DNA of 64,000 bases from Kineosporia sp. NBRC 101731 (lineage in GTDB: Bacteria; Actinomycetota; Actinomycetes; Actinomycetales; Kineosporiaceae), in NCBI RefSeq assembly GCF_030269305.1, contig NZ_BSTC01000006.1, positions 186,001-250,000 of the forward strand. The letters are read 5' to 3'. Each line of letters starts with the position of its first letter. Position 1 is the stretch's first letter. This document shows, piece after piece, positions 59,615 through 64,000 of the stretch. The position numbers were made by a program, and so were the translations under genes. The notes below the pieces were generated by a model. That model searched no databases, was not told the origin of the DNA, and was given only the letters and a program-made list of their open reading frames with translations.

Positions 59615-60028
59615 TCAGGCCAGCGCGGTGACGATTGCGCCGGTGATCACGCTGCAGGCGATGAAGTACGGGGCATTGAGCGCGGTGTAGCGGAACGGGT
59701 GGGGAAAGTTCGGGTTGATCGCGATGTTCAGGGTCTGGGCCGCTAGATACCCGACGCCGACCACGAGGCCGAACAGCAGGCCGGTGCCGATCTCGGTGAT
59801 CCGCAGGCTGTTCAGCAGGACCGAACTGGTGAGCACGACCAGGAGGGTGGAGACGAACTGCCCGGCGAAGGCCGATGCGGGCGGCTGCCAGGCCGGCTCG
59901 TTCTCACGGCCCATCACGGCGGCGTACGGCTTGGCCACGACGACGGTGAAGTAGAGGCCGCCGAGCAGGGTGCAGGCCACGGTGGCCACGATGACGGCGA
60001 TCGGGTTGATGCCGAAGTCCAGCGACAC
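59615..60028 (-). CDS. DUF1761 membrane protein
   Basis: The 137-residue protein has four hydrophobic helices and the DUF1761 hallmarks: the N-terminal GGLYFTVVVAKPYAAVMGRE segment and the C-terminal HPFRYTALNAPYFIACSVITGAI segment with small residues for helix packing. It has no catalytic site. It lies between two unrelated genes on the same strand, 65 bases downstream of the MFS stop. Function unknown. Confidence 0.85.
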   Translation of the reverse strand: MSLDFGINPIAVIVATVACTLLGGLYFTVVVAKPYAAVMGRENEPAWQPPASAFAGQFVSTLLVVLTSSVLLNSLRITEIGTGLLFGLVVGVGYLAAQTLNIAINPNFPHPFRYTALNAPYFIACSVITGAIVTALA

Positions 60029-60092
60029 GAGTACTCCTGAGATCTGAAGGCCGGCGGTTCTGCCGGTGCGACGACAATCTCAGGGGTAGCGG

Positions 60093-61304
60093 TCAGATTC
60101 TGTCCTCTATGTGGTCCTGTCGGGGGAGCAGGAAGACCGCTGACACCAGGATGAGACCGCCCATGATCGCCGAGGCCGGGCCCGGGCGGACGAGATCCGC
60201 CAGCGGGCCGGCGATCAGGGGGCCGAGGCCCTGCCCGGTCATCATCCCGACGCCCAGCAGCCCGAAGCCCAGGGCCTCGCGCCCGGTGGGCAGCGCCTCC
60301 CGGAACCGGCCCTGCCCACCGATCTCGAAGGCGAGGCCGATGCTCGCCACGGCGATGAGTGCGGCCGCAAACGGGGCCGGGGGACTGGCCACGAGCGGGA
60401 GCAGGGCCGCACCCAGAAGAAGAAGCAGCCCGGGCACGAGTTTTTCGCGCGTGGGCGGACCGGCCAGCCGGCCCACCGCGGCCGCTCCCACCATCGCGCC
60501 GAGCGGCGCCGCGGCCATCAGGGCCGACGCCGCCAGGCCACCCGCCCCGGAGCCGGCCGCGTAGGGCACGGCCAGCGACTCGACCCCGGCGAGGAGGGCG
60601 AACGGCACCCACCAGAGCAGCAGGAGGGACCGGATCGTGCTCAGTGAGAACAGTTCCCGGTACCCGCGCACGGTGTCCCCGGGGGCCCAGCGGGTGTGGC
60701 CTCGCGCCGGTACCGACGGCAGGCCGACGGTGCTCAGCAGGGCCGCGCCCGCCTGTATCGCAGCGGCCAGCAGCAGGACCCAGGTGGTGCCGAGCGTCTG
60801 CAGCACGACACCACCCACGGCCAGCCCGAGCAGCTGGGCGACCATCGACGTGATCGTGAACAGCGACTGGCCGAGCACGTAACGGTCGCCGGTGAGGAGT
60901 TCGGTCACCACGCCGGACTGCGCGGAGCTGAAGAGGGGATGGACCAGCGCAACGGTCGTCACCACCACGAAACCGGCTGCCGCACCTGAATGACTGGTGG
61001 ACGAGAGGGCCAGCAGGGCGCTGCCGCTCGCCCGGACCAGGCCACCGGTGGCGATCAGGGGCCGGGCCGGGAGGCGGTCGGCCAGGGACGGGAGCAGCAG
61101 CCCACCGACGACACCGGGCAGGAACCCGGCGGCGAAGGCGGCGGACGACCAGGTGGACGAGCCGGTCGCGTCGAAGACGAGCACCGAGAAGGCCAGGATC
61201 TGCAGCGAGATGCCGAGCACCGTCAGGGTGGTCGCACCGAACAGGGCGGCAAAACCCGGTACGGCGAACACCTCCCGATAGGTGGTGCGGGTGTCAGTGC
61301 TCAT
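60093..61304 (-). CDS. MFS transporter (12-helix)
   Basis: The start is ATG 61,304 (403 residues). About 12 hydrophobic helices, with the N-terminal half FGATTLTVLGISLQILAFSVLVF and the loop LADRLPARPLI (motif A-like). The type is that of MDR/enterobactin-exporter-like MFS proteins. It is divergent from an ArsR-type regulator gene at 61,352, whose operator overlaps both promoter regions, so the exporter is probably repressed by that protein. Substrate unknown. Confidence 0.88.
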   Translation of the reverse strand: MSTDTRTTYREVFAVPGFAALFGATTLTVLGISLQILAFSVLVFDATGSSTWSSAAFAAGFLPGVVGGLLLPSLADRLPARPLIATGGLVRASGSALLALSSTSHSGAAAGFVVVTTVALVHPLFSSAQSGVVTELLTGDRYVLGQSLFTITSMVAQLLGLAVGGVVLQTLGTTWVLLLAAAIQAGAALLSTVGLPSVPARGHTRWAPGDTVRGYRELFSLSTIRSLLLLWWVPFALLAGVESLAVPYAAGSGAGGLAASALMAAAPLGAMVGAAAVGRLAGPPTREKLVPGLLLLLGAALLPLVASPPAPFAAALIAVASIGLAFEIGGQGRFREALPTGREALGFGLLGVGMMTGQGLGPLIAGPLADLVRPGPASAIMGGLILVSAVFLLPRQDHIEDRI

Positions 61305-61340
61305 GACGATCAATCTGGCACCGGTGTGGGGGCCGGGCTA

Positions 61341-61364
61341 ATGTTTCGGATATGAGCGAAACAT
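61341..61364. promoter_or_regulatory. Operator overlapping the ArsR-type gene start
   Basis: ATGTTTCG (61,341-61,348) and CGAAACAT (61,357-61,364) are perfect arms around an 8-base centre; the ATG of the regulator (61,352) lies inside. A TAATGT -10-like box overlaps the left arm, so binding would block both divergent promoters. Confidence 0.65.
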
Positions 61365-62347
61365 CGCTGCGCATCACGGTGGACGCCGACGACATCGCGT
61401 CGTCCCGGTTCGCCGTCTCCCCGGCCGGGGAGACCGTGCACCTGGTCGCGATGCTCGCCCGGCGGCGCACCGGGCACCCGCCCCTGCTGCGGCGTTTCGC
61501 CCGTCGGTGGGGCACGATCCGGAACGATCCGGGGGTGCGTGCCCTGGCCTCGCTGCAGCGGCAGCACGAGGGCGTCGACTTCACCTCGCCGCCTCCGGCG
61601 GGGATGGGGCAGACGATTCAGGACGATCTCGCGGCGGTGCGGTCGGGGTCCGTCGGGGCGGCCCGCGAGGAGATGGCCCAGATCCTCGGGCCTCCTGGTC
61701 CGGAGACAGGGGACGATGCGGTGGCCTCGGTTCTCGGTGCCCCCGATGTGCTCGACCAGTTGGCCGACGCGGTCGAACGGGCCTGGGACGTGCTGCTGCG
61801 CCCCGAATGGCCGCGCCTGCTCGCGGTGTTACAGCGTGACGTGCAGCACCGGGCCGGGCGGCTCGTGGCCCTCGGCTGGGCCGCCGGCCTGGAGGGCGTT
61901 CATCCGCGGCTCGGCTGGCACGGCGGTCAGATCCGCCTGTCGGGACGCCCGGACGAGACGGTCTCGCTCGCCGGGCGCGGCCTGCTCTTCGTACCCTCCG
62001 TGTTCCTCACCCAGGGCCTGGCCCTCAGCCTGCACGACCCGCGGCAGCCGATGATCCGCTACTCCTGCCGGGGCACGGCAACGCTCTGGGAGAGCCGGCC
62101 GCTCCGTTCACCAGCCCTGGCGCCCCTGATCGGCGGTACCCGCGCGCGGCTCCTGGAGACCCTGGCCGACCCGGGTTCCACCACCCAGATCGCCGGCGTG
62201 CTCCAGGCGTCCCTCGGGGCCACGGGCGGTCATCTTCGAGTGCTTCTGGACGCGGGTCTCGTCACTCGTGAGCGGGTGGGCCGGTCGGTGGTGTACCGGC
62301 GCACGGAACTGGGCGACAGCCTGGCCGGGAGCAATCGAGAGTCATAG
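61352..62347 (+). CDS. ArsR-type winged-helix regulator with DUF5937-like N-terminal domain
   Basis: The 331-residue protein has a large N-terminal region (about 1-250; segments LLRRFARRWGTIRNDPGVRALAS-type and HPRLGWHGGQIRLSGR) of the DUF5937 kind and a C-terminal winged HTH (TRARLLETLADPGSTTQIAGVLQ, then GGHLRVLLDAGLVTRERVGRSVVYRRT). It is divergent from the MFS gene, with a perfect palindrome over its own start codon, and very likely represses both. The ligand domain is uncharacterised. Confidence 0.85.
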   Translation: MSETSLRITVDADDIASSRFAVSPAGETVHLVAMLARRRTGHPPLLRRFARRWGTIRNDPGVRALASLQRQHEGVDFTSPPPAGMGQTIQDDLAAVRSGSVGAAREEMAQILGPPGPETGDDAVASVLGAPDVLDQLADAVERAWDVLLRPEWPRLLAVLQRDVQHRAGRLVALGWAAGLEGVHPRLGWHGGQIRLSGRPDETVSLAGRGLLFVPSVFLTQGLALSLHDPRQPMIRYSCRGTATLWESRPLRSPALAPLIGGTRARLLETLADPGSTTQIAGVLQASLGATGGHLRVLLDAGLVTRERVGRSVVYRRTELGDSLAGSNRES

Positions 62348-62399
62348 AACTCCGGGGAGTGGGGGCACCTCCCGGCCGAAGGCGGGGGGATTTGCATGA

Positions 62400-62933
62400 T
62401 CACGAACGAAGACGTTCGTGGGCGCGGGCGGCAGTGGCGTGGAAAACGGCCGGGTCGTTCAGGGCCCGGGCCAGGATCAGGGCTCCTTGCAGGGTGGCCA
62501 CCGTGTCGGCGGCGAGTTCGCGGTCACCGGTCGCCGCCTCCAGGGCGTCGAGCCATTCGCTGAAGTAGGCGGTGATCACCTCGGCGAAGCGGTCGCGTTC
62601 CTGGCCGAGGGCGAAGGCGGCGAAGAGGCAGACCAGGTGGCGGGAGGCGAAATAGGTCTCGACGGCGGTGAACATGGCCGCCAGGCGCTGATCGGCGGGG
62701 CCGTCGGCGCGTAGCGGCCCGTAGACCTCCCGGCGGAACCAGTCGCCGACCTCGTCGAGCACGGCGCGGGCCATGTCCTCCTTCCCGCCCGGGAAGAAGT
62801 GGTAAAGGCTGCCCTTGCCCAGCCCGGTCTGTGCGGTGATCGCGGTCAGGCTGGCGCCCTCGTAGCCGTGGAGGCGGAAGGTCGTGGCGAGAGCCAGGAC
62901 GGCGTCGGCCCGGTCGGCCTGAACGCGCGCCAT
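62400..62933 (-). CDS. TetR/AcrR-family regulator of the DUF1348 operon
   Basis: The 177-residue protein has the HTH at about 10-55 (ASLTAITAQTGLGKGSLYHFFPGGKEDMARAV; recognition helix KGSLYHFFP). Its start abuts the stop codon of the upstream DUF1348 gene (no intergenic bases), so both are one transcript. The perfect palindrome at 63,424-63,443 in front of the operon is the likely operator, giving autoregulation. Confidence 0.9.
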   Translation of the reverse strand: MARVQADRADAVLALATTFRLHGYEGASLTAITAQTGLGKGSLYHFFPGGKEDMARAVLDEVGDWFRREVYGPLRADGPADQRLAAMFTAVETYFASRHLVCLFAAFALGQERDRFAEVITAYFSEWLDALEAATGDRELAADTVATLQGALILARALNDPAVFHATAARAHERLRS

Positions 62934-63401
62934 CTACAGGCCCAGGTCGCTGAGGCCGGGGTGGTCGTCGGGCCGGGAGCCGGAGTGGTCCCAGTGGAAG
63001 AGCCGGTCGGTCTCGGCGATGGCCACGTCGTTGATGCTCGCGTGCCGTTCGGCCATGAGGCCCTCGGCGTCGAAGTGCCAGTTCTCGTTGCCGTAGGAGC
63101 GGAACCACTGGCCCTCGCCGGAGCGCCACTCGTAGGCGAAGCGCACCGCGATGCGATCGCCGGTGAAGGCCCACAACTCCTTGATCAGCCGGTACTCGTG
63201 CTCGCGCTCCCACTTGGCGGTCAGGAACGTGACGATCTCCGGACGGCCGGTGAGGAACTGCGAGCGGTTCCGCCAGCGACTGTGGGGGGTGTAGGCCAGG
63301 CTGACCCGCTCGGGATCGCGGCTGTTCCAGGCGTCCTCGGCCAGGCGGACCTTGGTGACCGCGGTGTCGGCGGTGAAGGGTGGGAACGGCGGGCGGGGCA
63401 T
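62934..63401 (-). CDS. DUF1348 (NTF2/SnoaL-like) protein
   Basis: The 155-residue protein has the DUF1348 signature: [58 protein letters not shown] and [13 protein letters not shown]. The fold is an NTF2/SnoaL-like cone. Function of the family is unclear; members are often small stress-inducible proteins near TetR regulators, as here. The ATG is preceded by GAGGAGAAACC. Confidence 0.9.
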   Translation of the reverse strand: MPRPPFPPFTADTAVTKVRLAEDAWNSRDPERVSLAYTPHSRWRNRSQFLTGRPEIVTFLTAKWEREHEYRLIKELWAFTGDRIAVRFAYEWRSGEGQWFRSYGNENWHFDAEGLMAERHASINDVAIAETDRLFHWDHSGSRPDDHPGLSDLGL

Positions 63402-63423
63402 GGTTTCTCCTCAGCAGCAGATG

Positions 63424-63443
63424 ACTGTACCGAACGGTACAGT
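63424..63443. promoter_or_regulatory. TetR-type operator of the DUF1348-tetR operon
   Basis: Twenty-base palindrome with 9-base perfect arms ACTGTACCG and CGGTACAGT around AA. It is the best operator palindrome in the window, located 23 bases before the DUF1348 start, overlapping the likely promoter (TACAGT as -10 on the minus strand). Confidence 0.8.
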
Positions 63444-63459
63444 GATCGGGGCGAAGAAA

Positions 63460-63494
63460 AAAGGCCGGGAGCCCGACGTGGGCTCCCGGCCTTT
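63460..63494 (-). terminator. Rho-independent terminator after the penicillin-binding protein gene
   Basis: AAAGGCCGGGAGCCC (63,460-63,474) pairs with GGGCTCCCGGCCTTT (63,480-63,494) around a 5-base loop. On the minus strand the stem is followed by a T-run. It lies between the PBP stop and the DUF1348 promoter. Confidence 0.9.
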
Positions 63495-63518
63495 CGACCC
63501 GGATCAGATCACGGCTGC

Positions 63519-64000
63519 TCAGCGGCCGTTGCCGCCACCGCCGGCGTTACCGCCACCGTTGCCACCGGTGTTGCCGCCCGTACCCGTGCCGCCGCCGGCG
63601 TTGCCCCGGCCCCCACCGGTGGTGCCGCCCTTGTCGGTCTTCGGCTTCTGGATCTGGGGTTCCGCACCGACCAGGCTGCTGTCGGCGCTCGGGAACCGCT
63701 CGACCTTCTTGCCCTGGAGCGCGGTCGTCATGATCGACTTCCAGATCGGCCCACCGATGGAACCACCGTAGACGTTCGCCCAGTAGTGGCCGTTGACGGT
63801 GACGCCCAGCATGGGCTTGCGCTGCCCGTTGACCGTCTGCGGGCCGACCCACACGGCGGTCGCCAGCTGCGGGGTGTACCCGGCGAACCAGGTGTCCTGC
63901 GAGTTGTTGGTCGTACCGGTCTTGGCCGAGGCCGGCTGCCCGTTGGGGAGCCCGCCCAGGTGGGACGCGGTACCGGTGGTGAAGGCCCGGCTCAGGCCCA
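63519..64000 (-). CDS. Penicillin-binding protein (class A type), C-terminal part
   Basis: About 160 residues of the C-terminus are visible; the gene continues past the right edge. The transpeptidase KTG motif is seen in ASAKTGTTNNSQD, followed by WFAGYTPQLATAVWVG, which is typical of PBP1-like bifunctional transglycosylase/transpeptidases. The tail after GPIWKSIM is about 70 residues long and ends in a low-complexity Gly/Asn/Thr-rich segment (GGTTGGGRGNAGGGTGTGG). It acts outside the membrane to cross-link peptidoglycan. Confidence 0.9.
   Translation of the reverse strand, partial: GLSRAFTTGTASHLGGLPNGQPASAKTGTTNNSQDTWFAGYTPQLATAVWVGPQTVNGQRKPMLGVTVNGHYWANVYGGSIGGPIWKSIMTTALQGKKVERFPSADSSLVGAEPQIQKPKTDKGGTTGGGRGNAGGGTGTGGNTGGNGGGNAGGGGNGR

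Overview
The window comes from a high-GC Actinomycetota chromosome of the Streptomyces/Kineosporia type. The evidence is the strong GC bias, the frequent GTG starts, and gene families typical of the group: secreted GH16 and GH30 enzymes with ricin-type lectin domains, a DUF5919 regulator, a PPOX/F420-type enzyme and many TetR regulators. It falls into three parts.

Positions 1-17,322 look like the right-hand part of an integrative element. A tyrosine integrase (15,659-17,128) lies next to a displaced 3' half of a tRNA whose anticodon-loop CAC points to tRNA-Val. The intact tRNA is not in view, so the element probably continues beyond the left edge. Its reading frames look less GC-rich than those to the right. 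It carries (a) a minimal RiPP locus on the minus strand: the 18-base gene MSYDH behind a very strong Shine-Dalgarno, then a cytochrome P450, a PGM1-like ATP-grasp ligase and an Asp/Asn beta-hydroxylase-fold enzyme cut by the window edge; (b) a regulator/Nudix/HD/HAD group; and (c) a four-gene pPIWI-RE defence operon: RecB/Cas4-like nuclease, Y-domain REase, DinG-like Fe-S helicase and the Argonaute-like pPIWI-RE protein.

Positions 17,328-31,839 hold a minus-strand biosynthetic locus that I cannot match to a known pathway: two ATP-grasp ligases, then, behind a good promoter, three radical SAM enzymes (AmrS-like, SPASM-type, HemW-like), two hydrolases, a methyltransferase, a GNAT-like protein, an M20 hydrolase, a ThiF fused to an alpha/beta-hydrolase that lacks its nucleophile, and a membrane protein that reads as a fused HgcA/HgcB homologue. 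No convincing precursor peptide was found, so the product may not be ribosomal.

From 32,044 to the right edge the window is ordinary chromosome: a HelD-like RNA polymerase recycling ATPase, drug exporters with divergent or linked regulators (MarR, TetR, ArsR, XRE), tRNA-Gly, secreted polysaccharide-active enzymes (GH16, alginate-lyase fold, GH30), a membrane-anchored ECF sigma factor, a three-gene glycosyltransferase operon and the C-terminal end of a penicillin-binding protein. Several regulators have clear palindromic operators in their own promoter regions.
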